Of a stretch of DNA of 64,000 bases, positions 1 through 7,010 are shown piece after piece (position 1 is the stretch's first letter; every line of letters begins with the position of its first letter). Source of the DNA: Micromonospora craniellae (lineage in GTDB: Bacteria > Actinomycetota > Actinomycetes > Mycobacteriales > Micromonosporaceae); NCBI RefSeq assembly GCF_014764405.1, contig NZ_CP061725.1, positions 4,526,001 to 4,590,000 on the forward strand. The letters are read 5' to 3'. Made by a program: the position numbers and the translations under genes. The notes under the pieces were generated by a model. The model was not told the DNA's origin. It saw only the letters and a program-made list of their open reading frames with translations, and searched no databases.

Positions 1-721
1 TGCCGACGGCGAGGCCGAGCATCAGCGCGAGGATCGGCGCGGTGCTGGTCAACTCGACCACGCTGCTGAGCGCGAACAGGCCGGCCATGCCGACGCCGAC
101 ACCGATCAGCGCGTTGAGCATGGTCATCCCGGCCGCTACCAGCGAGCCGAAGGTGATCACCAGGACGATCAGGGCGACCGCGACACCGATCGCCTCGGTC
201 GAGCCCACCTCGGGCTCGGCGTTGAGCACCTCACCGCCGGGGGCGACCTGCCAGCCCTGCGCCTGGGCCTGGGTGCCGACCTGCCCGTACGCTTCCCGCT
301 GCTCCTCGGTGATCTGCTCGGCGCCACCGCCGAACTGCACCTGGACCAGCGCGTACCGGCCGTCCGGCGAGACGGCGCCGACCTGGAACGGGTCAACGGC
401 GGCGAGTACGCCGGGCACTGCCGTGGCCTCCTGGGTGACCGACTGGATCACCGCCTGGCCTTCGGGTGTGCCGAGTTGTCCCTCGGCGGGCGCCTTGACG
501 GCGATCGTGCCGGTCGCGCCGGACGCCGCCGGGAACTGCTCGGCGAGCAGGTCGAGAGCGCGCTGCGACTCGGTCCCGGGCATGGTGAAGTTGCTGGCCG
601 TCGGGCCGCGCAGGGTTGCTGCGGCCAGGCCGAGCCCGACGAGTACGACGAGCCAGATCGCGGCCACGAGCCGCCGTCGGCGCATCGAACTCCGGCCAAG
701 CCGGTAGAGCAGGGTCGCCAT
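1..721 (-). CDS. MMPL family transporter, N-terminal part (runs off window)
   Basis: The reverse strand is open from an ATG at 721 to the window edge, about 240 codons. The translation begins MATLLYRLGRSSMRRRR, followed by a transmembrane helix (about residues 20-38) and the segment FTMPGTESQRALDLL. That segment is typical of the first periplasmic-type loop of MMPL/RND lipid or drug exporters. A second helix begins near residue 185. A purine-rich RBS (GAAAGGA) precedes the ATG. The gene follows the tetR gene by 37 bp on the same strand, so the two form a self-regulated export operon. The substrate cannot be told from the sequence. Confidence 0.88.
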   Translation of the reverse strand, partial: MATLLYRLGRSSMRRRRLVAAIWLVVLVGLGLAAATLRGPTASNFTMPGTESQRALDLLAEQFPAASGATGTIAVKAPAEGQLGTPEGQAVIQSVTQEATAVPGVLAAVDPFQVGAVSPDGRYALVQVQFGGGAEQITEEQREAYGQVGTQAQAQGWQVAPGGEVLNAEPEVGSTEAIGVAVALIVLVITFGSLVAAGMTMLNALIGVGVGMAGLFALSSVVELTSTAPILALMLGLAVG

Positions 722-758
722 GAGGTCCTTTCCCTCGGTCAGTGAATGGTGGAACTGG

Positions 759-1307
759 TCAGTGGGCGGGCTCCAACGCCCGGCGCAGCAGCGCGAGCAG
801 GGCGGCCCGCAGGTCTTCGTCGGACACCTCGGCGAACTGTCCGCAGGTCTCCGCGATGCCGGCGAGCAGCACCAGCGCGCAGATCCGGGCCGAGGCCCGG
901 GCGGAGCGCCCGGCCAAGGCGTCGATGAGTCGCTCGGAGATCTCGTGGATGTGCGCGAAGTCGGGTTGTTGCAGCAGTTCCGGGAACTCGCAACGGAGCA
1001 GGGCGATCTCGCCACGGAACCGGACCGCGAGGTCGACGAAGCCCTCGGTGACGACCTGCTGGGCGCGGGCGGGGTCGGCCTGCGCGGCGATCCGGTCGTC
1101 CAACGCCTGCAACACCTCGATCGCGGGTGCCATCAGCTCGGTGAGGATCGCCTCCTTGTTGGCGAAGTGGTAGAGCACCGCAGCCTTGGAGCAGCCGACC
1201 TCGCGCGCGATGTCCTGCAACGAGGTGCCCCGGTAGCCGGTGGCAGCGAAGCGCCGGGTGGCAGCGGCGAGGATCTCGTCGTGGGTCTGCTGGGTCGGGC
1301 GGGCCAT
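759..1307 (-). CDS. TetR family transcriptional repressor of the adjacent MMPL exporter
   Basis: The protein has 182 aa from the ATG at 1307; an in-frame ATG at 1319 would add four residues. The N-terminal helix-turn-helix is classic TetR: EILAAATRRFAATGYRGTSL, then DIAREVGCSKAAVLYHFANK. The rest is an alpha-helical ligand domain. It lies directly upstream of the MMPL gene on the same strand. Two perfect palindromes lie 15 bp before its start. Local autoregulation and control of the exporter is the straightforward inference. The start choice is uncertain because neither ATG has a clear RBS. Confidence 0.9.
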   Translation of the reverse strand: MARPTQQTHDEILAAATRRFAATGYRGTSLQDIAREVGCSKAAVLYHFANKEAILTELMAPAIEVLQALDDRIAAQADPARAQQVVTEGFVDLAVRFRGEIALLRCEFPELLQQPDFAHIHEISERLIDALAGRSARASARICALVLLAGIAETCGQFAEVSDEDLRAALLALLRRALEPAH

Positions 1308-1321
1308 GGCAGCCAGCATGC

Positions 1322-1356
1322 CTGACCGATCGGTCAGGCTCTGACCGATCGGTCAG
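1322..1356 (-). promoter_or_regulatory. Twin TetR operators (two identical 16-bp palindromes)
   Basis: CTGACCGATCGGTCAG occurs perfectly at 1322-1337 and again at 1341-1356. The spacer is 3 bp and the centre-to-centre distance is 19 bp. Each copy is a full palindrome. They sit directly upstream of the tetR start and would bind one dimer each, probably on the same or closely related faces of the helix. Confidence 0.85.
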
Positions 1357-1433
1357 ATGAGTGGTCTTCGCCACAGCCACCCGGGTTCGATTGGCTCTGG
1401 GGCCCTGTCCGCCCAGTACCCAGAATCGCGGGC

Positions 1434-1628
1434 ATGACCTTTACTGTGATCGATCGGGCGAATGCGCTGCGCGCGCTGCACCGCCCTGGTGACCCCATCG
1501 TCCTGCCCAACGCCTGGGACGCCGGCTCGGCCCGGGCCGTGGCCGACGCCGGATTCGCCGCCGTCGCCACCGGCAGCGCCGCCGTCGCCGAGTCGCTCGG
1601 CTACGCCGACGGCGAGCGCCTGGGCTGA
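1434..1628 (+). pseudogene. Isocitrate lyase/PEP mutase family protein, N-terminal remnant
   Basis: This 64-codon open frame starts MTFTVIDRANALRALHRPGD. It continues with PIVLPNAWDAGSARAVADAG and ends ESLGYADGERLG-stop. It matches the first strand-helix units of the isocitrate lyase/phosphoenolpyruvate mutase superfamily (family length about 250 aa), in which a nucleophile loop should follow the LGYADGE segment. The remainder is absent, and downstream sequence to 1740 shows no homologous frame. I read it as a deletion-truncated gene; expression as a small protein is unlikely but not excluded. Confidence 0.7.
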
Positions 1629-1751
1629 GCGGGTGAGCTGGGCTGTTCGGGTGCGCCGGGTCGACTGCCGTGCGGAGGCGGCAGTGCCGAGCGTCACCTG
1701 CCGGTGGCGGAGCCGGGCGCCGCGTCACGGCGAGTGAGTCGAGCCGGCCGT

Positions 1752-1862
1752 CCACGCCCCAGTGCGCCTTTCGAGCTGAGGGCGTGGACGGATCGGCGGG
1801 GCTTCACCCACGCTCCAGCGGGCACTGTCGAGCTGCGGGCGTAGGCGGATCGGCGCGTTCCG
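1752..1862. repeat. Imperfect tandem duplication, two units of about 56 bp
   Basis: Units beginning CCACGCCCCAG (1752) and CCACGCTCCAG (1808) share the cores TCGAGCTG, GGGCGT and CGGATCGGCG at the same spacing. The region lies between a truncated gene and ligD and is probably non-coding. Confidence 0.6.
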
Positions 1863-1898
1863 GTTGACCGCGTGTCGCGGTGGCGGGATGGTGAGCGG

Positions 1899-2861
1899 AT
1901 GAGTCGGGCGGACGAGACCCGGGACGGCGTGGCGCTGACCAACCTCGACCAGGCGCTCTTCGACGGGTCCGGCGCGATCAAGCGGGACCTGGTCGACTAC
2001 CTGGACGCGGTCGCCGACCGGCTCGTCCCGCACCTGCGCGGTCTGCCGCTGTCGGTGGTCCGGGTACGTCCCGGCCAGCCGCCGTTCATGCAGAAGAACC
2101 TGCCGCGGTACACCCCCGACTGGGTACGCCGGGTGCCGGTCTGGGCCGAGGCGTCGCGCCGGGAGATCGCGTACGCGCTCTGCGACGACCGTCGTACCCT
2201 GCTCTGGTTCGCCAACCAGCGCGCGGTGGAGTACCACCCGACGCTGGCGGTCGTCGACGACCTGAGCCGTCCCACGCACCTGGTGCTCGACCTCGACCCG
2301 CCGTCCGACGGCGGCTTCGCCGAAGGTGTGGCCGCCGCGCTGCTGGTCCGCCAGGCCCTCGCCGACGCCGGGCTGGCCGGCGCGGTGAAGACCAGCGGCG
2401 CCAAGGGGGTACACGTCTTCGTACCGATCGCGGCCGGTCCCGACGCGGAGGAACTGGCCGCCGCCACCCGGGCCCTCGCGGCTCGGGCGGAACGGCTGGA
2501 CCCGGCGCTGGCGACCACCGCGTTCATCCGCGAGGACCGGGCGGGCAAGGTCTTCGTCGACCCGACCCGGTCCGGCGGCGCCACCGTCGTGTCCGTCTAC
2601 AGCCCTCGACTGCGGCCCGGTGTGCCGGTGTCCTTTCCGGTGCCCTGGGCCGACCTGGAGTCGGTGACCCCCGCGGACTTCACCATCCGGACGGTGCCCG
2701 GCCTGCTGGCGGAGCGGGACCTGTGGGCCGAGGGGATGCCGTCCCCACAGCCGCTCCCGGCCGACCTGGTCGAGGAGGGCCGGACCATCCCGGTACCCCG
2801 GGTGCAGGCCATGCACGAGGGCCGGCGCCGGGCCCGCGCCCCACGCGCCGAGGGCGGCTGA
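1899..2861 (+). CDS. LigD-type polymerase/primase domain protein (NHEJ)
   Basis: The protein has 320 aa from ATG 1899; an in-frame GTG at 1872 would add nine residues. It belongs to the archaeo-eukaryotic primase-like PolDom family, which adds nucleotides at double-strand breaks during non-homologous end joining. Visible hallmarks are PPFMQKNLPRYTPDW, the metal-binding LVLDLDPP motif, KTSGAKGVHVFVP with the nucleotide-contacting His, and KVFVDPTRSGGATVVSVYSP carrying the third acidic residue. It is stand-alone, without ligase or phosphoesterase domains, as is common in actinobacteria. No Ku or ligase partner lies in the window. A strong bidirectional terminator follows. Confidence 0.9.
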   Translation: MSRADETRDGVALTNLDQALFDGSGAIKRDLVDYLDAVADRLVPHLRGLPLSVVRVRPGQPPFMQKNLPRYTPDWVRRVPVWAEASRREIAYALCDDRRTLLWFANQRAVEYHPTLAVVDDLSRPTHLVLDLDPPSDGGFAEGVAAALLVRQALADAGLAGAVKTSGAKGVHVFVPIAAGPDAEELAAATRALAARAERLDPALATTAFIREDRAGKVFVDPTRSGGATVVSVYSPRLRPGVPVSFPVPWADLESVTPADFTIRTVPGLLAERDLWAEGMPSPQPLPADLVEEGRTIPVPRVQAMHEGRRRARAPRAEGG

Positions 2862-2942
2862 GGACCGGTGCGGGTCCGGTCCGCCTGGTGCTGTGCCGGG
2901 TCCGGTCCGCCGGAAGACGGTGCGGGTCGACAGGTGCCGACA

Positions 2943-2984
2943 CGACGCCGGGCCGGACCGTGGAGGCGGTCCGGCCCGGCGTCG
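2943..2984. terminator. Bidirectional stem-loop between convergent ligD-type and doxX genes
   Basis: A perfect 18-bp GC-rich inverted repeat (CGACGCCGGGCCGGACCG and its complement) encloses a 6-nt loop. It has no clear U tract, as usual in high-GC actinobacteria. It lies between converging genes. Confidence 0.75.
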
Positions 2985-2993
2985 GTCGGGGCG

Positions 2994-3587
2994 TCAGATC
3001 ATCCAGCGGTGCCGCTGCACGAAGGGCAGACGGGCCCAGATCCGCCCCAGACCCCAGGTGTGTCCGGCGTACGCGGCGGCGAGGGCGATCAGCGCCACCG
3101 CGTAGATCAGGTGGTAGTCGACCAGCGGGTTGGTCGAGCCGGTCGGGTCGCCAGCGGCGGTGAACCGGGCCAACGGGAACTCGGCCAACCACATCAGCGC
3201 CATCATCACGGTGCCCGACACGGCGGCGACGCGCAGCCCGACACCGGCCACCAGGGCGACGCCGATGGCGGCCAGACCGACCATGAACAGCACGTTGGCC
3301 CACCAGGTGCCGGCGATCGTGTGGGAGATCGACTGCAACGGGCCCACCTCCACGTTGGCGAGGAAGCCCCGGGTGGGGGAGCCACCGTTGAGCCAGGCCC
3401 GCTCGGCCGGGGTGGCGTACCCGAAGCCGAAGGTCTTGTCGAGGAAGGCCCAGAGGAAGATCAGGCCGGTGGCGACCCGCAGCACGGCCAGCGCCCGCGC
3501 GGCGGTGACGGTGAGCATGGCGCCGGGCATCTCGGCGTGCTCCAGCGGCCGTTCGATCGATCGTCGGGTGCCGTGGTGAATGGTCAT
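2994..3587 (-). CDS. DoxX family membrane protein
   Basis: The protein has 197 aa starting MTIHHGTRRSIERPLEH, with GGAGG seven nt before the ATG. Four hydrophobic segments are visible: around ALAVLRVATGLIFLWAFLDK, WANVLFMVGLAAIGVALVAG, AAVSGTVMMALMWLAEFPLA, and YHLIYAVALIALAAAYAGH. The first, containing RVATGLIFLWAFLDKTFGFG, is the DoxX signature. Members are quinone- or redox-linked inner membrane proteins of mostly unknown role. The gene is monocistronic, convergent with the ligD-type gene. The open frame extends upstream, but those codons lie before the RBS. Confidence 0.85.
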   Translation of the reverse strand: MTIHHGTRRSIERPLEHAEMPGAMLTVTAARALAVLRVATGLIFLWAFLDKTFGFGYATPAERAWLNGGSPTRGFLANVEVGPLQSISHTIAGTWWANVLFMVGLAAIGVALVAGVGLRVAAVSGTVMMALMWLAEFPLARFTAAGDPTGSTNPLVDYHLIYAVALIALAAAYAGHTWGLGRIWARLPFVQRHRWMI

Positions 3588-3754
3588 CGTCGCCTCCGCA
3601 GTCAGCTTCTTACGGGACCACCATCCCCCGCGCCGGGGCTCCGGCACCCGGCCGGAACACCTGAGCCGGGCAGGACCAAGGTCCCGTCCCGGACCGGCCC
3701 CTCGGCGACCGGCACGTGCGCGGACCCGGCCCTCGCGGCGGCACCGGGGCGAGG

Positions 3755-4147
3755 TCAGCCCTTGATGGTCCAGCGCTGCTTGGTGACCCATTCGGCGCCC
3801 GGTGCCACGGCCAGCTCCCGCCACTCGATGACCAGGAAGTCGGCACCCGGCATCCGGACCGGCTGGGCCAGTTCCAGGAGGGCGAAGTGGTTCGGCTGGT
3901 TGTGCTCCAGTTCGTGCTGGCTGACTCCGGTGCTGCCGCAGCCGGAGACGATCAGCGGGCGGGGCGTGACGCTGGAGTCGTTCTGCGGGATCCGCACCAG
4001 CGTCTCGCGCAGCTGCGGCTTGTGCTTGTGCCCGTGCAGCAGGAGCGAGAAGCCGAGCCGCTCCAGGCGCTGCTCCACCAGCCCGGCGTCGCGGACGGTG
4101 GACAGGTCGAGCACGACCGCGTCACCCCGTCGCGGCTCGGCACGCAT
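3755..4147 (-). pseudogene. Metallophosphoesterase family, C-terminal remnant
   Basis: The frame encodes AVVLDLSTVRDAGLVEQRLE and then GFSLLLHGHKHKPQLRETLV, where GHKH is the last metal-binding motif of calcineurin-like phosphoesterases. It is followed by a C-terminal beta-rich tail ending KQRWTIKG. The earlier DxH, GDxxD and GNHD motifs are absent. The open frame ends upstream inside the hairpin after tRNA-Arg, so the 5' half has been lost. The 131-aa start at 4147 is only the most upstream ATG outside that hairpin. It is probably non-functional as a phosphatase. Confidence 0.7.
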
Positions 4148-4204
4148 TCGGCACAGACGACCGCCACGGGCCGGTGACGGCCGGACACAGCCGGACACAC
4201 GAGT

Positions 4205-4241
4205 AAGGCCGCTGACCGGGTTTGCCCTGGTCAACGGCCTT
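4205..4241 (-). terminator. Terminator hairpin of tRNA-Arg
   Basis: A 16-17 bp stem (AAGGCCG...TGACC...GGG, with one wobble and one mismatch) and a 4-nt loop lies 18 nt beyond the 3' CCA of the tRNA. Confidence 0.7.
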
Positions 4242-4258
4242 TCGGTGCTGGTCTTCTC

Positions 4259-4333
4259 TGGTGCCCCCGGCAGGATTCGAACCTGCGCCCCCGCCTCCGG
4301 AGGGCGGTGCTCTATCCCCTGAGCTACGGGGGC
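4259..4333 (-). tRNA. tRNA-Arg (anticodon CCG)
   Basis: The reverse strand folds as a cloverleaf. The acceptor stem GCCCCCG pairs with CGGGGGC, the anticodon arm is CCGCC-CTCCGGA-GGCGG giving anticodon CCG (reads CGG), and the T loop is GGTTCGAATCC. The discriminator A is followed by a genomically encoded CCA. A truncated gene lies downstream and a repeat-rich gap upstream, a common setting for integration scars, but no integrase gene or duplicated tRNA end is visible. Confidence 0.96.
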
Positions 4334-4347
4334 TCAGCGACTGGTGA

Positions 4348-4353
4348 AGACTA
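4348..4353 (-). promoter_or_regulatory. Candidate -10 box for tRNA-Arg
   Basis: TAGTCT on the minus strand ends 14 nt before the mature tRNA 5' end. No convincing -35 was found. Confidence 0.4.
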
Positions 4354-4364
4354 GCAAACCCATC

Positions 4365-4436
4365 TCCCCATCGCCGAACCGGCACCCCGACCCCACCCAC
4401 CCCATCCTTACCCCACCCACCCCACCACCCCCATGT
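4365..4436. repeat. C-rich low-complexity tract
   Basis: This tract is almost purely pyrimidine on the plus strand, with repeated CCCCACCCACCCCA-like blocks. The minus strand therefore has many G3-G4 runs and could form G-quadruplexes. A matching G-rich patch (GGGAGAGAGTGGGGGTGGGG) lies at about 4509-4528. Confidence 0.7.
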
Positions 4437-4442
4437 CGTCCG

Positions 4443-4503
4443 GTTGATCAAGAGGTTCTGGTGCTCGACGGGCGCTTCCGAAGGCCAGAACCTCTTGATC
4501 AAC
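4443..4503. repeat. REP-like perfect 19-bp inverted repeat
   Basis: GTTGATCAAGAGGTTCTGG at 4443-4461 is perfectly inverted at 4485-4503, with a 23-nt loop. The arms contain the short palindrome TTGATCAA. I recall related GATCAAGAGGTT palindromes scattered in Micromonospora genomes, but that needs a genome search. There is no second copy in this window. Confidence 0.8.
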
Positions 4504-4531
4504 GCAGCGGGAGAGAGTGGGGGTGGGGTTA

Positions 4532-5320
4532 TCAGGCGGCTTGGGCTCGGCCGCAGCTGGGGAGGGGGTGAGGCACGATGCGGCGGGGGAGGCGGCGGGG
4601 CCACTCGTTGCGGGCCCAGGAGCCGTCCACGATCAGGTGTACGGTGCGTTGCTCGGTGCCGCTGAGGCGGAGCACGAAGTCCCGGGGCAGGGCCGGGTCC
4701 ACCGACGGGGTGGTGACCATGAACCTCACCCGGCCACGCGAGGAGACCGCCGAGATCACGTCGGCTGCCGGCATGGTGCCGACGAGCCGCACCCGGCCGA
4801 GCCAGTAGACCTCGGCGAGGTGCTCCTGGGCGGCTCGGGTGATGGCCGGGTACTCGCTGCGTACCCAGCGCTCGACCGCGCCGACGCAGAGCCCGCAGGC
4901 GCGCTCGCGTGGCTCGCGTGGGCCCAACCCCCAGGCCCGCAGGTACGCCCCGACGACCCCGGCCTCGATGGTCAGTCCGAAGTGCTGCTCGATCAGGGCG
5001 TGCAGGCTCTGGCGGGTCCACAGTTCCTCGTCCAGGCCGAACTCGTCGGGGTGTACGCCCCGCAGGGTGTCGATCAGTTCCAATTCCTGCTCGCGGCTGA
5101 GCGCTCCCGACTCGCTCTGTCGCTGTCCGCGACGGACGGCTGCCACCGCCCCGTCACCGCCGATGGTGTGGCGTCGGCACCAACTGGTGACCGAACGCCG
5201 TGCGTCTCTGAGTGCAACCCCCACGTCCTGCGCAACGAGCCCGAATCCCAACTGGTCACGATATGTGGGGAGAAAGGTTGTCAAGCTCGGTAATTGGATC
5301 AGAAGGTTCCAAAGGTACAT
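4532..5320 (-). CDS. IS630-transposase-like winged-helix protein lacking the DDE triad
   Basis: The protein has 262 aa from ATG 5320; the start is uncertain because the RBS is poor and other starts exist. Residues 30-75 resemble the N-terminal HTH of IS630 transposases (VALRDARRSVTSWCRRH). Residues 95-138 match the winged-helix module (EELWTRQSLHALIEQHFGLT, then GVVGAYLRAWGLG). The DDE-like region keeps AQEHLAEVYWLGRVRLVG and HLIVDGSWARNEWP. The first catalytic Asp position (normally AEIxFxDE) reads VYWLGR, and the protein ends before the catalytic Glu. No terminal inverted repeats flank it. It is probably a domesticated DNA-binding protein. Confidence 0.72.
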   Translation of the reverse strand: MYLWNLLIQLPSLTTFLPTYRDQLGFGLVAQDVGVALRDARRSVTSWCRRHTIGGDGAVAAVRRGQRQSESGALSREQELELIDTLRGVHPDEFGLDEELWTRQSLHALIEQHFGLTIEAGVVGAYLRAWGLGPREPRERACGLCVGAVERWVRSEYPAITRAAQEHLAEVYWLGRVRLVGTMPAADVISAVSSRGRVRFMVTTPSVDPALPRDFVLRLSGTEQRTVHLIVDGSWARNEWPRRLPRRIVPHPLPSCGRAQAA

Positions 5321-5360
5321 ATAGGGCACAGGGGGAAGTGTGGGGTGGTCCACGTGCGGG

Positions 5361-5395
5361 CGAGGGGCCCGGCCGGCGATCCGGCGGGCCCCTCG
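5361..5395 (-). terminator. Stem-loop after the DUF305 gene
   Basis: An 11-bp perfect stem (CGAGGGGCCCG and its complement) with a CCGG-containing loop lies 41 bp beyond the stop of the DUF3105-DUF305 operon. Confidence 0.6.
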
Positions 5396-5435
5396 GGGTG
5401 GAACATCGTCGCGGCGGTCGCGGACCGTTCGGGTC

Positions 5436-6092
5436 TCAGCCGGCGGCCTGCTGGAGCTTCCGGAGTTCGTTGATCTCATTCTGCTGTGCCTGCTTCATGG
5501 CCTCGGCCATCCGGACCACCTCGGCGCGGTCGGACGTCTTGAGCAGCCCGTCGGCCATGTGGATGCCGCCCAGGTGATGCCTGATGATCAGATCCATGAA
5601 GAGGCGGTCGACCTCGGCGCCCTGCGCCTCGTGGAGCTGGGCGATCTGCTCCCGGGTGGCCATGCCGGGCATCAGCCCGTTCGCGTCCACCCGTACGCCG
5701 TCCGGCATCCACTCCATCGCCGGGCGGGTGCCGGTGGGCAGCAGGTCCCATTCCTGCAACCAGCGCTGCATGTGACCGATCTGCGCCTGCTGGGTCAGCG
5801 CCATGTCGTACCCCATCTGCCGGATCGCGGGATCCTGGCCCTTGGCGTACGCGATCATGGCCATCTCCACCGCCTGTGCGTGGTGGCGCGACATGTCCCG
5901 GGCGAAGCCGGCCTCGGCCGACCTCTCGCCCGGAGTACGCCCGGCGGCCAGCGTGGCGGCCGTCCAGCCGACGGCGAGCAGCATCAGCGCGGTCACGGCC
6001 AGCGTCAGGTAACGCAGCGTCCGGGAGGCCGGGCGGGGCGTCGCCCCGCCCGCCTGCTCGGACACCGGTGGGTCCTGGACGGCGGTCGGCAT
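5436..6092 (-). CDS. DUF305 family membrane-anchored His/Met-rich protein
   Basis: The protein has 218 aa starting MPTAVQDPPVSEQAGG. A single N-terminal membrane anchor (residues about 28-48, YLTLAVTALMLLAVGWTAAT) precedes an extracytoplasmic helical domain. The domain has the family's metal-prone pairs: SRHHAQAVEMAMIAYA early and LIIRHHLGGIHMADGLL late. DUF305 domains are ferritin-like helical bundles, and some bind copper. The ATG follows the stop of the DUF3105 gene by 1 bp, so translation is probably coupled. A role in metal handling is inferred from family and residues only. Confidence 0.87.
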   Translation of the reverse strand: MPTAVQDPPVSEQAGGATPRPASRTLRYLTLAVTALMLLAVGWTAATLAAGRTPGERSAEAGFARDMSRHHAQAVEMAMIAYAKGQDPAIRQMGYDMALTQQAQIGHMQRWLQEWDLLPTGTRPAMEWMPDGVRVDANGLMPGMATREQIAQLHEAQGAEVDRLFMDLIIRHHLGGIHMADGLLKTSDRAEVVRMAEAMKQAQQNEINELRKLQQAAG

Positions 6093-6093
6093 G

Positions 6094-6909
6094 TCAGCCG
6101 CCCATCGACGGCTGCATCTCGCGAGGCTCGGTGCCGGTGCCGGTGGTGTAGTTGCCGGAGGAGCACGGCACACCCGGCTCCATCGAGGCGTTCTGTGCCA
6201 GCACGGTGGCGAACTCCTTCAGCCGCGAGTCGCCGGCGTCGTCGACCTTGAGCTGGTAGCCCCATGCCTGGATCGAGACGGGCTTGTCGAGGCCCTCGTA
6301 GGGGCTCATCAGCATGAAGTCGTTGCCGCGGACGATGTCGGCCAGCTTCTCCACGTCCGCCTCGGGCAGGTCGGGGCGGTAGGTGATCCAGACCGCGCCG
6401 TGCTCCAGGCTGTGCAGCGCGTGCTCGTTGGCGATCGGCGCTGCGTAGACGTCACCGAGGCAACGCTGCCAGGTGTTGTTGTGCGGGCCGCCGACCGGCG
6501 GGCTGTGCGGGTACTCGATCTTGCCGGCCCGGTGCTCCTGGTTGGAGATGCTCTCCGGGTCGCTCTCCCGGAAGTTGACGATGCCGTCGATCTCCGCGGC
6601 CTTGTCCTGCCACGACTGGCTGCCCTTGAAGGTCGCCCAGGCGCCGAAGCCGATGATCGAGGTGGCGAGCACGCCCACGGCGACGAAGAGGGCGATCGGC
6701 CCCCATGGGCGGCCCTGGCTGACCTTGACCGGGGTGATCGGCTTGCGGGGACCCTTGCCACCGCCGGAGCGGGGGGTCGCCGGCTTGCCGGAGCCGGTCT
6801 TGTCGCCGGTCGGATTGGCGCCGGCGGCCGGCCGACCCGCCGCCGGCTTCTTGCCGGTGCTGACCACGGTCGGGCGGCGCTGCGGGCCGCCCGGGGTGCT
6901 GATGCTCAT
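6094..6909 (-). CDS. DUF3105 family membrane protein
   Basis: The protein has 271 aa. Residues 1-68 are a basic, Gly/Pro/Lys-rich cytoplasmic tail, and residues about 70-92 are a membrane helix (GPIALFVAVGVLATSIIGFG). The extracytoplasmic DUF3105 domain includes EYPHSPPVGGPHNNTWQRC, ALHSLEHGAVWITYRPDLP and VSIQAWGYQL. Two Cys (in WQRCLG and GVPCSSG) could form a disulfide. The function is unknown. The conserved pairing with a DUF305 gene 1 bp downstream suggests a shared, possibly metal-related, envelope role. It is divergent from argS across 101 bp. Confidence 0.88.
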   Translation of the reverse strand: MSISTPGGPQRRPTVVSTGKKPAAGRPAAGANPTGDKTGSGKPATPRSGGGKGPRKPITPVKVSQGRPWGPIALFVAVGVLATSIIGFGAWATFKGSQSWQDKAAEIDGIVNFRESDPESISNQEHRAGKIEYPHSPPVGGPHNNTWQRCLGDVYAAPIANEHALHSLEHGAVWITYRPDLPEADVEKLADIVRGNDFMLMSPYEGLDKPVSIQAWGYQLKVDDAGDSRLKEFATVLAQNASMEPGVPCSSGNYTTGTGTEPREMQPSMGG

Positions 6910-6998
6910 CGTGCCTCGTCAGGTCGGTCGGTCAGAGGAGTCCGGCGGCCCAGCCCCCGATGCCGGGTCGCCGCCGCGGGGGCCGAGTCTACCCCCGA

Positions 6999-7010
6999 TA
7001 ACATGGTTCG
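6999..7010 (+). promoter_or_regulatory. argS -10 box, leaderless start
   Basis: TAACAT at 6999-7004 ends 6 nt before the GTG start. No RBS is present, so transcription probably begins at or next to the start codon. Confidence 0.55.

Noticed and set aside
4259..5480. Integrated mobile island at tRNA-Arg
   Set aside because: No integrase, no second copy of the tRNA 3' end, and the nearest transposase-like gene lacks catalytic residues and IS ends.
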